Positions 7,483-16,700 of a DNA stretch of 64,000 nt are shown here, one piece after another (within the stretch, counting starts at the first letter, position 1; every line of letters begins with the position of its first letter). Below the pieces are notes generated by a model. The model saw only the letters and a program-made list of their open reading frames with translations. It was not told the origin of the DNA and made no database searches. Both the position numbers and the translations under genes were made by a program. The DNA lies in NCBI GenBank assembly GCA_000413015.1, contig KE332516.1, positions 310,001 to 374,000 on the forward strand. The letters run 5' to 3'. The DNA comes from Treponema socranskii subsp. paredis ATCC 35535. Lineage in GTDB: Bacteria > Spirochaetota > Spirochaetia > Treponematales > Treponemataceae.

Positions 7483-8709
7483 TCAATTTGCGGACGGGCG
7501 CACATAGCGGCCGTCAAAATCTTTTCCCAATATAATCGTAAAGTCGACGCTCGCAACCGATTCGTTCGAACTGTCGCTCCTCACTTCTTCTTCCTGAATA
7601 TTCGTGCAGCGGATAAAATCGCCGACCATTTTCGCGATTTCCCTGTTGCCGATATGATCGATGATCACCGTCTTTTCGTAATCGTTTCTGTCGGCATTCT
7701 GCGTACTCAAAATATCGTAGCTCGCGTTTTGAAACAAAATCGCCGTATTGTGCGCGAGTCCCTGTACCGTCGTACCGTTTTGTATTTCAAGCACGTAAAT
7801 ACGGCTCGTCATCGTGTTGCCGGTGGAGATGAGCATATTCGTCGACTGAGCGACAGCCTGTTTGATAAACTCGCCGCCGTTGAGCGGAAAGACGAGCTGC
7901 TTGCCGTCGACGGTACTCACTCTTCCCGTTACGTTTTGCCTCATGATGTATTCCGTGTTCATCTCCGCAAGCAGCGACATGTGCGTGATAAAATCTTTCG
8001 CATCGAGGTTCGATGAAAAAAGCGGCAAAAATTTATCGATATTTTTTTTCGCAAGCACCATCGCTTTGTTTTCGCCTAGCTGCGTAAAATAAGCGATCAT
8101 GATGTTTTGATAACGCTCGTATACATCGGTATCGGTCTCTTCGCTCAAACGGTAACGAAGATAGGTCGAAACTTTATCGCCGTCGAGCGTTACCGCACCG
8201 GAGGGCAAAAGCCAGCGCTCCCCGTCCGGGGAAAGAGAGTCTACCGGTGCGGAAATAAAAACGCGCAAGCCGCCCATCATATCGGTCAGCGTGATAAAAT
8301 CGTCGAGCTTTACGATCGAATAAAAGGGGATCGACGTTCCGAGCAGCGTTTCGATCTGCCGGAGATAAGCGCCTATTCCCTTTTCGCGATAGATGACCGC
8401 GATACCGTCGGTGCGTCCCTGCGTGCCTTCGACACCTTCGAGTACGCGGTAAATACCGCCGACATTGTACGGGATATTGACGACGGCCGCTTTTTTCGAA
8501 ACCGGATAATAAATGACGACTTCCGTCATAAGCGCATTTCCGTTGCCGTCGTCGAGCACGTACAGCGTGCGGATCACCTGATCGTTTTCAAGGCTTTTGC
8601 CGACCGTATCGGTGCGAAGCGACATCGCGATAAAAACGGAAACGCCCGCGATGATGGCGAATATGAGGATCAAAAACAGTATGCCTTTTTGTTCGTCACG
8701 GATATGCAT
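7483..8709 (-). CDS. LytR/CpsA/Psr (LCP)-family envelope protein
   Basis: 408 residues from the ATG at 8709, preceded by GGGAG 12 nt upstream. The longer frame above it overlaps a leader hairpin. One N-terminal membrane segment (FLILIFAIIAGVSVFIAMSL) anchors an extracytoplasmic domain. Residues ~40-230 follow the LCP pattern: IYYPVSKKAAVVNIP, the IDKF-like segments and FITLTDMMGGLRVFI. A C-terminal LytR_C-like domain (about 295-395) begins near SRIYVLEIQNGTTVQGLA. LCP enzymes transfer polymers to peptidoglycan in Gram-positives; the role in spirochaetes is unknown. It is adjacent to yqeK and rsfS and has a structured leader. Confidence 0.82.
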   Translation of the reverse strand: MHIRDEQKGILFLILIFAIIAGVSVFIAMSLRTDTVGKSLENDQVIRTLYVLDDGNGNALMTEVVIYYPVSKKAAVVNIPYNVGGIYRVLEGVEGTQGRTDGIAVIYREKGIGAYLRQIETLLGTSIPFYSIVKLDDFITLTDMMGGLRVFISAPVDSLSPDGERWLLPSGAVTLDGDKVSTYLRYRLSEETDTDVYERYQNIMIAYFTQLGENKAMVLAKKNIDKFLPLFSSNLDAKDFITHMSLLAEMNTEYIMRQNVTGRVSTVDGKQLVFPLNGGEFIKQAVAQSTNMLISTGNTMTSRIYVLEIQNGTTVQGLAHNTAILFQNASYDILSTQNADRNDYEKTVIIDHIGNREIAKMVGDFIRCTNIQEEEVRSDSSNESVASVDFTIILGKDFDGRYVRPSAN

Positions 8710-9057
8710 ATATCGTAACAACTCCCATAAAAACTTTTGCAGGTACTTGCAGCGAAGCTTCAAGCAAGGTGCAACTTCCGAAAAAGTTTTTAGTCGTGCG
8801 CAAAAGCGCACATGTTCAATAATCGAGTTTGCGAAACTATACTGTATCGTAGTCTTTCAATTTTCATCAAAACGATACGTATACATAGCTTCCGCAAACA
8901 GCCATGCAAACTTGAGATAAGAACGCTGCGATTTCGAGCAATGCGCAGAAATCGCGAGTGTCTCCGATAAAAGAAAAACGCTTCAGCGTTTTTCGGCTTT
9001 AGACTCCAGCGGCGGCGATATTTCAGACGGCGCTTTTTATCGTAACTCCTTAACAAT
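8710..9057 (-). promoter_or_regulatory. Structured leader of the LCP gene, no coding content
   Basis: 348 bases without a credible gene. In minus-strand order after yqeK: a terminator (8994-8969); a GTATCGT/ACGATAC stem (8878-8844); AGTTT/AAACT (8838-8826); GTGCGC/GCGCAC (8811-8796); then a long stem of CCGAAAAAGTTTTTA (8792-8778) with TAAAAACTTTTGCAGG (8743-8728) ending just before the LCP ribosome site. The middle three hairpins resemble, weakly, the element found before infA and rpoB. Confidence 0.5.
8969..8994 (-). terminator. Terminator of the obgE-nadD-yqeK transcript
   Basis: On the minus strand GAAAAACGC, TGAA loop, GCGTTTTTC (9-bp perfect stem) followed by TTTT, 64 nt after the yqeK stop. 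Confidence 0.75.
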
Positions 9058-9648
9058 CTAACGGCGATTCAACGAGCGCAAAAGTTTTTCAGATTCGGGC
9101 GCGACGGCGCATCCCTTTTTTTTCAAATACGCGATTCCGTCGGCCAGTACTTTTTCTACGAGTTCGTCGAGCGAAAGACGATCGAGAGACGCCGTATACG
9201 CTTTTGTCGCCTGCGGACGGCCGGGTTCGATTTTATCCGCCGCATAAACGGCTTTCGAAAGAGGACACATACCTTCTTCTCCGAACGTGTGCACGGCGAC
9301 CGCCTGCAGTATGTCTTTATCGGTTACGCCGAAATCGCGGCGAAGCATGAGAGCTGCCGCGCGTCCGTGCAAGAGCGAAGGCTTTTGCGCTTCAAGCTCC
9401 GTAATCGCTTTTCCGTCCTCGCGGGCGAGTGCCGCGATCTTTTCGCCGCTCATGTCTTTGCACATATCGTGTGCGATGCCCGCAAGATAGCCGCGCGAAG
9501 CGTCCAATCCGTATTTTTTACAAAGCCGGGAAGCGGTTTCGGCGACGCGCAGCGAATGTTCGTAGCGCTCTTTTGTTAAAACCTCTTTCGCATAATTTTT
9601 GACGCGTTCGGTGAGCGCGGAGATGCAATCAGAATCTTCCGTATCCAT
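9058..9648 (-). CDS. yqeK: HD-domain hydrolase YqeK
   Basis: 196 residues. The HD metal site is visible: ERYEHSLRV (first His), GIAHDMCKD (HD), LLHGRAAALM and VAVHTFGEEG. YqeK enzymes are di-iron hydrolases that cleave diadenosine tetraphosphate symmetrically, and the gene commonly follows nadD, as here. The ATG at 9648 lies inside the end of nadD (20-nt overlap), implying translational coupling. The frame continues far upstream but only as a shadow of nadD. Confidence 0.92.
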   Translation of the reverse strand: MDTEDSDCISALTERVKNYAKEVLTKERYEHSLRVAETASRLCKKYGLDASRGYLAGIAHDMCKDMSGEKIAALAREDGKAITELEAQKPSLLHGRAAALMLRRDFGVTDKDILQAVAVHTFGEEGMCPLSKAVYAADKIEPGRPQATKAYTASLDRLSLDELVEKVLADGIAYLKKKGCAVAPESEKLLRSLNRR

Positions 9649-10291
9649 AGAGCCGTTTCCGTATAATATATCGAAAAACGCTTTCGGGAACAAGGTAACG
9701 CCAGCTTTTTCCCGAACCGATGCGGGAGCGGATTTCGGTCGAAGAAAGCGTAAGCTGAGGATTGTCGAGAAGTTTGTGCGGAAACGGAAAAGACACCGAC
9801 GCCTCTCCTCCGTCAAATCCGCCGGTATAATTTCCCAGAGGCGTATTTTGAAACGCTTTGAGCTCTTCCCCCTTGTCTCCGACCCGTCTCCGCGCGATGA
9901 CGATATCGGCAAGGGATGCGACATCGGATGCGCGGTACCACTTTTCGAACTCGCGCGCATTTTCCTCCCCGATGATGAGTGCAGGCTTTCCTTCGAGCAA
10001 ATCGCCGAATTTTTTAATAATATACTCAAGCGTATCGAAAGTGTATGAAACGCCTCCGCGCCGGATTTCGCAGGCTTCGGCGGCAAAGTGCGGAGAATCT
10101 TTGCAAAACGAGCGCACCATGCCGAGCCTGTCTTTCGCAGAAGCCGCATCCGTAAAACGTTTGTGCGGCGGGATATATGTCGGTACGAAGAGCACTTTGT
10201 CGAAACCGAGCTCTTTTACCGCGATTTCGGCAAGCATGGCGTGTCCGATATGCAGCGGATTGAACGCGCCGCCGAGCAAAGCGATTTTCAT
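9629..10291 (-). CDS. nadD: Nicotinate-nucleotide adenylyltransferase
   Basis: 220 residues, normal length. The N-terminus has GGAFNPLHIGH, the nucleotidyltransferase HxGH motif, and the C-terminal part has LSSTEIRSRI (the ISSTxxR motif). NadD joins ATP and nicotinate mononucleotide to deamido-NAD in NAD synthesis. Its ATG overlaps the obgE stop by 4 nt (ATGA), and its end overlaps yqeK, so the three genes form a tightly coupled cytoplasmic operon. Confidence 0.97.
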   Translation of the reverse strand: MKIALLGGAFNPLHIGHAMLAEIAVKELGFDKVLFVPTYIPPHKRFTDAASAKDRLGMVRSFCKDSPHFAAEACEIRRGGVSYTFDTLEYIIKKFGDLLEGKPALIIGEENAREFEKWYRASDVASLADIVIARRRVGDKGEELKAFQNTPLGNYTGGFDGGEASVSFPFPHKLLDNPQLTLSSTEIRSRIGSGKSWRYLVPESVFRYIIRKRLYGYGRF

Positions 10292-11418
10292 GAACGCTCC
10301 GTCCCCGGATACTGCGTTTCCATACTTTCGTCGACCGACCGCGTCGAAAGGAACGACGACTCATCATTTCCGCGAGTATCCTCTCCGTCCCGAGCCTCAG
10401 ACTCTACACCCGAAGCGACATCGACCATATCGATGATCCCGATCTTTGCGCTTCTCATATTCATATTCGCGGTAACCGAAATCGCGATAACGGGAGTTTC
10501 CTTTTCCGTTTCGCGAATCGATTTAATAATTTTTTGCGCGTTTTCCGCAGCGCCTTCCACGTCGATTTTATTGCACAGCACCATTTTCGGCTTTGCGGCG
10601 AGCTCGGGCGAATACGAAGCGATCTCTTTTTTCAGCGTAGCGTAAGCGGTCATGCAGCTTTCGTCGGAACAGTCGATCATATAGATAAGGCAGGCCGTAC
10701 GTGAAATGTGTTTTAAAAATTTAAACCCGAGTCCTGCGCCTTCGGACGCGCCTTCGATGATTCCCGGTATATCGGCGATGATGATATCGCGCTCTCCGTC
10801 GACGCGGAGCACTCCCAAGTTGGGGATTTTCGTCGTAAACGGATAGGGCGCGATTTTCGGACGCGCGTTCGTAAACGCATTTAAAAGCGACGATTTTCCG
10901 GCATTCGGAAAACCGACGAGACCCGCGTCGGCTATGATCGAAAGTTCGAGTCGAAGCTTTCTCACTTCTCCCGGAGTGCCCGGGTGCGCGTAACGCGGCG
11001 CCTGATTCGTCGACGACTTGAAATGGACATTGCCCCAGCCGCCCTTACCGCCCGTTAAAAAAACGAAGCGCTCATTTTCGTCTTCGTCGGTAAAATCGTG
11101 AATGAGTTCGTCCGTTTCGGCGTCCCGTATCGTCGTGCCGGGCGGAACGGCGATAACGACATCTTCTCCGTCTTTGCCGTATTTGTTCCAGCCCGAACCG
11201 TCGCCGCCGTTTTTCGCTTTAAAGACGACTTGATTGCGGAGCTTTGCGAGCGTACGCATATTGCGCTTAACGCAAAACACGACATCTCCGCCCTTGCCGC
11301 CGTCTCCTCCGTTCGGTCCCCCCCGCGGAATGTATTTTTCCCTGCGAAACGCGATGCAGCCGTTTCCGCCTTTTCCCGAACGGACTTCGATCACCGCTTC
11401 ATCTGCAAACTGTATCAT
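10288..11418 (-). CDS. obgE: GTPase Obg/CgtA
   Basis: 376 residues from the ATG at 11418. The glycine-rich Obg fold is at residues ~1-155 (MIQFADEAVIEVRSGKGGNG, GGPNGGDGGKGGDV). The G domain follows with G1 GFPNAGKSSLLNA, G3 DIPGIIEGASEGAGLG and G4 NKID. The C-terminus ends in a hydrophilic acidic tail instead of an OCT domain. Obg acts in late 50S assembly and growth control. It is separated from rpmA by 188 nt containing two terminator-like hairpins, so it is probably transcribed apart from rplU-rpmA. The in-frame upstream codons to 11451 are unlikely to be used. Confidence 0.97.
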   Translation of the reverse strand: MIQFADEAVIEVRSGKGGNGCIAFRREKYIPRGGPNGGDGGKGGDVVFCVKRNMRTLAKLRNQVVFKAKNGGDGSGWNKYGKDGEDVVIAVPPGTTIRDAETDELIHDFTDEDENERFVFLTGGKGGWGNVHFKSSTNQAPRYAHPGTPGEVRKLRLELSIIADAGLVGFPNAGKSSLLNAFTNARPKIAPYPFTTKIPNLGVLRVDGERDIIIADIPGIIEGASEGAGLGFKFLKHISRTACLIYMIDCSDESCMTAYATLKKEIASYSPELAAKPKMVLCNKIDVEGAAENAQKIIKSIRETEKETPVIAISVTANMNMRSAKIGIIDMVDVASGVESEARDGEDTRGNDESSFLSTRSVDESMETQYPGTERS

Positions 11419-11488
11419 AATATTCTCTTGTTTATATCCGTGCAACTGCACTGGAAAACTATAGTCTCTAAAAAATAGGGTGTAACAT

Positions 11489-11518
11489 AAAAAATCGGCT
11501 GCACTCCCGGCAGCAGCC
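11489..11518 (-). terminator. Terminator downstream of rpmA (distal)
   Basis: GGCTGC (11497-11502) pairs with GCAGCC (11513-11518). On the minus strand it is followed by GATTTTTT. Confidence 0.7.
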
Positions 11519-11548
11519 CTGCTATTTTCATTTAAAATTACCCTAAAC

Positions 11549-11584
11549 GAAAATACCCGGCGCAGGCTGTGCTGAACCGGGTAT
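11549..11584 (-). terminator. Hairpin directly downstream of rpmA
   Basis: ATACCCGG (11553-11560) pairs with CCGGGTAT (11577-11584), followed on the minus strand by TTTTCGTTT. The T-run is interrupted, so it may be a pause or processing site before the stronger terminator at 11489-11518. Confidence 0.5.
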
Positions 11585-11606
11585 CATCATAGTGTCAAAC
11601 AAAATT

Positions 11607-11864
11607 TTACGCGTTTGCCGGAGCAACGGAAATATATTTTCTGTTCATCCGTTCATGGTAGACGACTTTACCGTCCGCCGTCGCATACAGGCTGTCGTCG
11701 CCTGCGCGCTTTACATTGCTGCCCGGAAAAAATTTCGTTCCGCGCTGTTTGACAAGTATGGAACCGGCCGTAACCGCTTCTCCGCCGTATCGCTTTACGC
11801 CTAAACTTTTCGGATTGGAATCGCGTCCGTTTTTGGCGCCGCTGCCGCCTCTCGATCTTCCCAT
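11607..11864 (-). CDS. rpmA: 50S ribosomal protein L27
   Basis: 85 residues with the L27 core [18 protein letters not shown] and [15 protein letters not shown]. The N-terminus begins directly with [13 protein letters not shown], the residues that reach toward the peptidyl-transferase centre. There is no Firmicutes-type cleavable leader: an in-frame TAA lies 15 nt before the ATG, and GAGGT is the ribosome site. This matters because a Prp-type protease gene sits immediately upstream. Confidence 0.97.
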   Translation of the reverse strand: MGRSRGGSGAKNGRDSNPKSLGVKRYGGEAVTAGSILVKQRGTKFFPGSNVKRAGDDSLYATADGKVVYHERMNRKYISVAPANA

Positions 11865-11876
11865 AGTATACCTCGT

Positions 11877-12215
11877 TTAATCAGTTTGTATCTTCAATTC
11901 TACGTTGAGCGGATATTCCCGCACAAGGGAAGCGAGCCCCGCTTCCAAAAATCGTCCGGCATATACGAGCGCCGCCCGTGATTCCGCCGGCGCACTTTCC
12001 GCACTCACGTCGAAATCCAAGCTCCCCCGCTCCGAAGCGTCGGCTCGGACGAAGACGCCTTCCGTTTCGGAAAGCGTTTGCATCGTCGTACGCAGCAAAA
12101 CCGTAACGGCGCTGCAGACGATGTCGCCTCCCCTCTCGGCAAAATGCGCGTGTCCCTGCGCCCTACACGATGCGAGCGCTCCGTCTTCACCGCAGGTGAG
12201 CAGCACGGAAATCAT
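11877..12215 (-). CDS. prp: Prp-type (YsxB) ribosomal-processing cysteine protease
   Basis: 112 residues between L21 and L27, the usual place of prp. The family motif GHAHFAERGGDIVCSAVTVL carries the His and Cys of the catalytic dyad. In Firmicutes and relatives Prp removes an N-terminal extension from L27. Its ATG overlaps the rplU stop (TAATG), so translation is coupled to L21, and rpmA starts 12 nt after its stop. The substrate extension is absent from the neighbouring L27, so its present role is open. Confidence 0.88.
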   Translation of the reverse strand: MISVLLTCGEDGALASCRAQGHAHFAERGGDIVCSAVTVLLRTTMQTLSETEGVFVRADASERGSLDFDVSAESAPAESRAALVYAGRFLEAGLASLVREYPLNVELKIQTD

Positions 12216-12529
12216 TACGCGCCGATAATATCCGTTACGGTAACTTTCGTATACGCCTGTCGGTGCCCGATAAGCCTGTGATAATCCTTTTTGGCTTTAT
12301 ATTTGAACACAAGCACTTTTTTGTCACGGAACGTTTCCCCGACTTCGATTTTCACTTTTGCGCCCGCAACATACGGAGCGCCGACGCTGATTTTGTCGCC
12401 GTCGCTTACGAGCAAAACGGAATCGAGTTCGACGGTCGAACCCTTTTCTTCGCTCAATTTGTCGACCGTTAAAACGGTGCCTTTTTCCGCTTTATATTGT
12501 TTGCCCTTATATTCGATAAGTGCGTACAT
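12215..12529 (-). CDS. rplU: 50S ribosomal protein L21
   Basis: 104 residues from the ATG at 12529, beginning MYALIEYKGKQYKAEKG and ending with the RNA-binding KKDYHRLIGHRQAYTKV segment typical of L21. AGGAG lies 7 nt upstream. First gene of rplU-prp-rpmA. The frame open further upstream (to 12652) lies in the leader and promoter and is not coding. Confidence 0.97.
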   Translation of the reverse strand: MYALIEYKGKQYKAEKGTVLTVDKLSEEKGSTVELDSVLLVSDGDKISVGAPYVAGAKVKIEVGETFRDKKVLVFKYKAKKDYHRLIGHRQAYTKVTVTDIIGA

Positions 12530-12622
12530 GGCAACACTCCTGATTATTAAAATAATGCGCGCAAAACAGCCGCACACAAAACGGGGATTATGCAGCACCG
12601 TCTTACACTGCGCGTATCGGTC

Positions 12623-12652
12623 ATTGTATCGGAAAAGGCGGGGCTTAGTCAA
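12623..12652 (-). promoter_or_regulatory. rplU-prp-rpmA promoter
   Basis: TTGACT (12647-12652), 18-nt spacer, TACAAT (12623-12628). It implies a leader of about 85 nt before rplU. A second TTGACA lies a little upstream. Confidence 0.6.
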
Positions 12653-12685
12653 GCGTTTTTTGTCAATTTCGATACCCGATCTATT

Positions 12686-12716
12686 AAAAAACGCCGCCCA
12701 CAGACGTGAACGGCGC
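12686..12716 (-). terminator. Terminator after rpsG
   Basis: CGCCG (12692-12696) pairs with CGGCG (12711-12715). On the minus strand a run of six T follows, 30 nt past the rpsG stop. It closes the rpoB-rpsG transcription block. Confidence 0.7.
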
Positions 12717-12745
12717 TCTTTGAAAGATTTTCGGATCGTCGAAAA

Positions 12746-13216
12746 CTACCAGCGGTAGTGTGCGAACGCTTTGTTCGCTTCGGCCATCTTGTGCGTATCT
12801 TCTTTTTTCTTAAAAGCCGTACCCGTGCTGTTGTACGCATCGAGCAGTTCGGCGGCAAGCGTTTCGGCCATACCGTGTCCGTTTCTGTTGCGGGCGGCGG
12901 CGATGATCCAGCGCATTGCAAGCGCTTCTTTGCGCACGTCGCGGATTTCCACCGGAACCTGATAGGTTGCGCCTCCGACGCGGCGGGATTTTACTTCCAC
13001 CATCGGCTTGACGTTTTCGAGCGCTTTCAAAAACACTTCGAGAGGATCTTTGTCGGTTTTGGCTTTTAAATTGTCCATCGCAGTGTACACGAGACGCTTG
13101 CACGTTTCTTTTTTACCCTGCAGCATCATGCGCGTAATGAATTTCGAAACGACTTTGCTGTTGTATTTTACGTCCGGCATAACGGGACGATCGATCGATT
13201 TTTTATGTCTTCCCAT
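12746..13216 (-). CDS. rpsG: 30S ribosomal protein S7
   Basis: 156 residues with S7 landmarks: [20 protein letters not shown] near the start, [19 protein letters not shown] in the middle and the C-terminal [10 protein letters not shown]7 nucleates assembly of the 30S head. It lies 14 nt after rpsL. No fusA or tuf follows; a terminator ends the cluster. Confidence 0.98.
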   Translation of the reverse strand: MGRHKKSIDRPVMPDVKYNSKVVSKFITRMMLQGKKETCKRLVYTAMDNLKAKTDKDPLEVFLKALENVKPMVEVKSRRVGGATYQVPVEIRDVRKEALAMRWIIAAARNRNGHGMAETLAAELLDAYNSTGTAFKKKEDTHKMAEANKAFAHYRW

Positions 13217-13230
13217 TTTCTGATCCCCCG

Positions 13231-13605
13231 TTACGCTTTAGCGCGTTTTGCGCCGTATTTCGAGCGGCCGCGTTTGCGTCCGTCGACACCGAGCGTATCC
13301 TTCGTGCCGCGGATAATGTGATAACGTACGCCCGGCAAATCCTTTACACGTCCGCCGCGCACGAGCACGACCGAGTGTTCCTGCAAATTATGACCGATAC
13401 CCGGAATATATGCAGTCACTTCCATACCGTTGCTGAGCCGCACACGCGCAATTTTCCGAAGCGCGGAATTCGGTTTTTTCGGCGTCATCGTCATAACACG
13501 AGTGCATACGCCGCGTTTTTGCGGACACGAATCGAGAGCGGGCGCTTTTGTTCTGTTTGCGCTCGACTTGCGTCCCTGATGAATCAACTGATTAATTGTA
13601 GGCAT
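13231..13605 (-). CDS. rpsL: 30S ribosomal protein S12
   Basis: 124 residues, beginning [30 protein letters not shown] and [15 protein letters not shown] both keep the lysines whose changes cause streptomycin resistance, so this copy is of the sensitive type. S12 helps control decoding accuracy. It starts 132 nt after rpoC, beyond a terminator-like hairpin, with AGGAGA before the ATG. Confidence 0.98.
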   Translation of the reverse strand: MPTINQLIHQGRKSSANRTKAPALDSCPQKRGVCTRVMTMTPKKPNSALRKIARVRLSNGMEVTAYIPGIGHNLQEHSVVLVRGGRVKDLPGVRYHIIRGTKDTLGVDGRKRGRSKYGAKRAKA

Positions 13606-13685
13606 TGCCTATCTCCTATCGCAATAATTAATAATCTTTAACAAAATCCCGGTCAGCACCCCGGAATATAATCCGCCGTTATCCT

Positions 13686-13723
13686 AAAAACGGGGGGAAT
13701 TATATGATACTTCATTCCCCCGT
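13686..13723 (-). terminator. Terminator-like hairpin between rpoC and rpsL
   Basis: ATTCCCCCGT (13714-13723) pairs with ACGGGGGGAAT (13690-13700), followed on the minus strand by TTTTT, 14 nt after the rpoC stop. A possible promoter (TTGACG 13733-13728, 18-nt spacer, TATCAT 13709-13704) overlaps the same bases, so this site may both end rpoC and start rpsL transcription. Confidence 0.6.
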
Positions 13724-13737
13724 CTCTCGTCAATAGC

Positions 13738-16700
13738 TCAATCCGCTTCCGGCTCTTCCGCATCGAAAGCCGCATCTTCTTCCGTCATACGGAGCGCTTC
13801 CTGCTCTTTTTCGATACGGCGGCGTTCGAGGATTTCATCCATCTGGATATCCAAATCCCTGTCGCTTCCGTCGAAAAGTTTGATATGACGGTAATTTCTT
13901 ATACCCGTTCCTGCGGGAATCATGTGACCGATTGCAACGTTTTCCTTAATGCCGTGCAGATAATCGGTCGAACCGGAAATTGCCGCGTTCGTGAGTACGC
14001 GCGTGGTTTCCTGGAACGATGCCGCCGAAATAAAGGAATCGACGCCGAGAGAGGCTTTCGTGATACCCTGAAACATCGGACGGCCCGTAGCCGGCTGTCC
14101 GCCTTCGTCTTTTACGCGCTTATTTTCTTCGTGGAATTTGTATTTGTCCACTTGCTGTCCGTAGATAAAGTGCGTATCGCCGACTGCAACGATTTCAACT
14201 TTGCGCAGCATCTGCCGAACGATGATACCGATATGCTTGTCGTTGATATCGACACCTTGCGCGCGATACACCTGCTGGATTTCATCCATAAGATAATTCT
14301 GCAGCGCATTTTCTCCGAGGATGGCGAGAATATCGTGGGGGCTCGGAGAACCGTCGCACAGCGGCTCTCCCGCTTCCACGCGGTCGCCGTCGCGCACGAG
14401 CATGCGCTTGTTCATCGGAACGGCGTGATCGTGTACTTTACCGAATTCGTCTTCGACCGTCACCATGCGCTTGCCTTTGGTAATTCCCTTAAATTTGACA
14501 AGCCCCGAAATCTTCGCAAGCACGGTCGGATTTCTCGGCTTGCGCGCTTCGAAGAGTTCGGAAACGCGCGGAAGACCGCCGGTGATATCGCTCGATTTTG
14601 CGGCGACTTTCGGCAGCCTTGCAAGCGTAACGCCCGCGGCGATCTGCTTTTTGTCGTCGACGTTCAAAACGGCGCCCGCCGGCAGATAGTAGCTTCCGAG
14701 TTCGTTGCCCGCTTCATCGGTGATGAGGATGCGCGGCTGTTTTACGTCCAAGTGCAAATCGGTGATAATGCGTTCGATGTTTCCCGTCTGCATATCGTGC
14801 CGCTCTTCGAGCGTCGAACCGACGATGATGTCTTCGAAGTGCACGTAGCCGTCGCTTTCGGCGATGATCGGTTCGCTGAACGGATCGAATTCTCCGATCG
14901 GCTTTCCTGCAGCTACGATATCGCCCGCTTTGGCGTAGATCGTCGAACCGTTTGCGATTTCGACTTTCACTTCGCTGCTCGTCAAATAAACCGTATCGCC
15001 GACGATCATAATCTTCGCATCGGCAGACGCTTTTACTTCTCCGCTTTTCGCCGTCATAACGATGCTGCCCTTTAAGATGCGGTCTCCGTCTTTTACTTTG
15101 ACGGACGCATCTTTACCGATTTTGATTTCATCGATAATGCGGATAACGGTCATAAAGCCTTTGCGCGTAAAGAGCCACTTGCCGCCTTTTACTTCTACGT
15201 GCGTACCCGCGACCTCTTTGATAAAGGCGTTGAATTTGAGAACGATGTGATTTTCTTCCGTCGTCTTTTCGGCGGCTCCACCCGAGTGGAAAGTTCTGAG
15301 CGTAAGCTGAGTACCCGGCTGTCCGATCGACTGAGCCGCAATGATACCGACGGCTTCCCCGATTTCGACGATTTTGTTCCGCGCGAGGTTTTGTCCGTAG
15401 CAGCGAACGCAGATACCGTGGTGCGCTTCGCACGTAAGCACGGTGCGGAGCTTTACTTTTTCGACGCCCGCTTCATCGATTTTTTTCGCCAAATCGCCGT
15501 CGATGTAACGGTTGACATCGCATAAAAGTTCTCCGGTAATCGGATGGATGACGCGCTCGATCGTATAGTGACCGACGATGCGATCGGAAAGAGGAACGAT
15601 AACTTCGTCGCCGTCTTTGATGGCCGCATAGTCGATGCCGTTGATCGTACCGCAGTCGTCTTCGTTGACGACGACGTCCTGAGCAACGTCGACGAGCCGC
15701 CGCGTCATATAACCTGCGTCCGCGGTTTTGAGCGCTGTATCCGACAAACCTTTTCGCGCACCGTTTGTGGAAATAAAGAATTCGATAACGGACAAACCTT
15801 CTTTAAAGTTCGAGCGGATCGGCAGTTCGATGATGTCGCCGTTCGGTTTCGCCATAAGACCGCGCATCGCCGCAAGCTGTGAAATCTGTTTCGGAGAACC
15901 GCGCGCGCCCGACTTTGCCATCATGTAAATCGTGTTGAAACCGTCTTTGTCTTTGGCGAGGTTGTCCATCATTATTTTTGAAAGTTCGTCGTTCGTTCTC
16001 GCCCACAAGTCGGTAACTTTTTGATAACGCTCTTCGGCGGTGATGATACCTTTCGAATATTGTCCGACGATTTCTTCGACTTCTTTGTTCGCTTTGTCGA
16101 CCATCTTTTTCTTTTCGTCGGGAACGAGGATATCGTCCATGGAAAGCGTCGCGCCGTAGAACGTCGCATTTTTATAACCGCACGCTTTGATCGCGTCGAG
16201 CATCTTTATCGTGAGCCAAGGGCCCTTCGTGTGATACACGTGTTCGATCATTTTGCGCAGCTTTTTATCGTCCATCTGCTCGTTTACGTAGTCCACTTCG
16301 TCCGGCATCTCTTCGTTGAACGCGAGGATGCCCGCCGTCGTTTCGATCACTTTGCCGTTATACGGAGCTTTTTGGACGGGCGCTTTGATTGCAGCCTGCC
16401 ATTCGATGCTGCCGTATTCGGCGGCCATGCGCGCTTCGTCGCTCGAACTGAAGCGTCTTCCCGTACCCTTTGCGTTCGGCTTGACCGACGTCATATAGTA
16501 GATACCGAGTACCATATCCTGAGACGGATACACGATCGTGTTGCCGTTTGCGGGATCGAGGAGGTTGCGCGCAGAAAGCATGAGCGTCCAGCACTCCATC
16601 TGCGCCGCCTGCGTCAGCGGCACATGGATCGCCATCTGGTCGCCGTCGAAGTCCGCGTTGAACGATTTACACGCGAGCGGATGCAGTTTGATCGCTTTGC

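Noticed and set aside
8790-9056. 88-codon minus-strand frame before the LCP gene
   Set aside because: It contains the yqeK terminator and leader hairpins; composition looks random.
9649-10149. Long N-terminal extension of YqeK
   Set aside because: It is the shadow of nadD in another frame; the HD protein starts at 9648.
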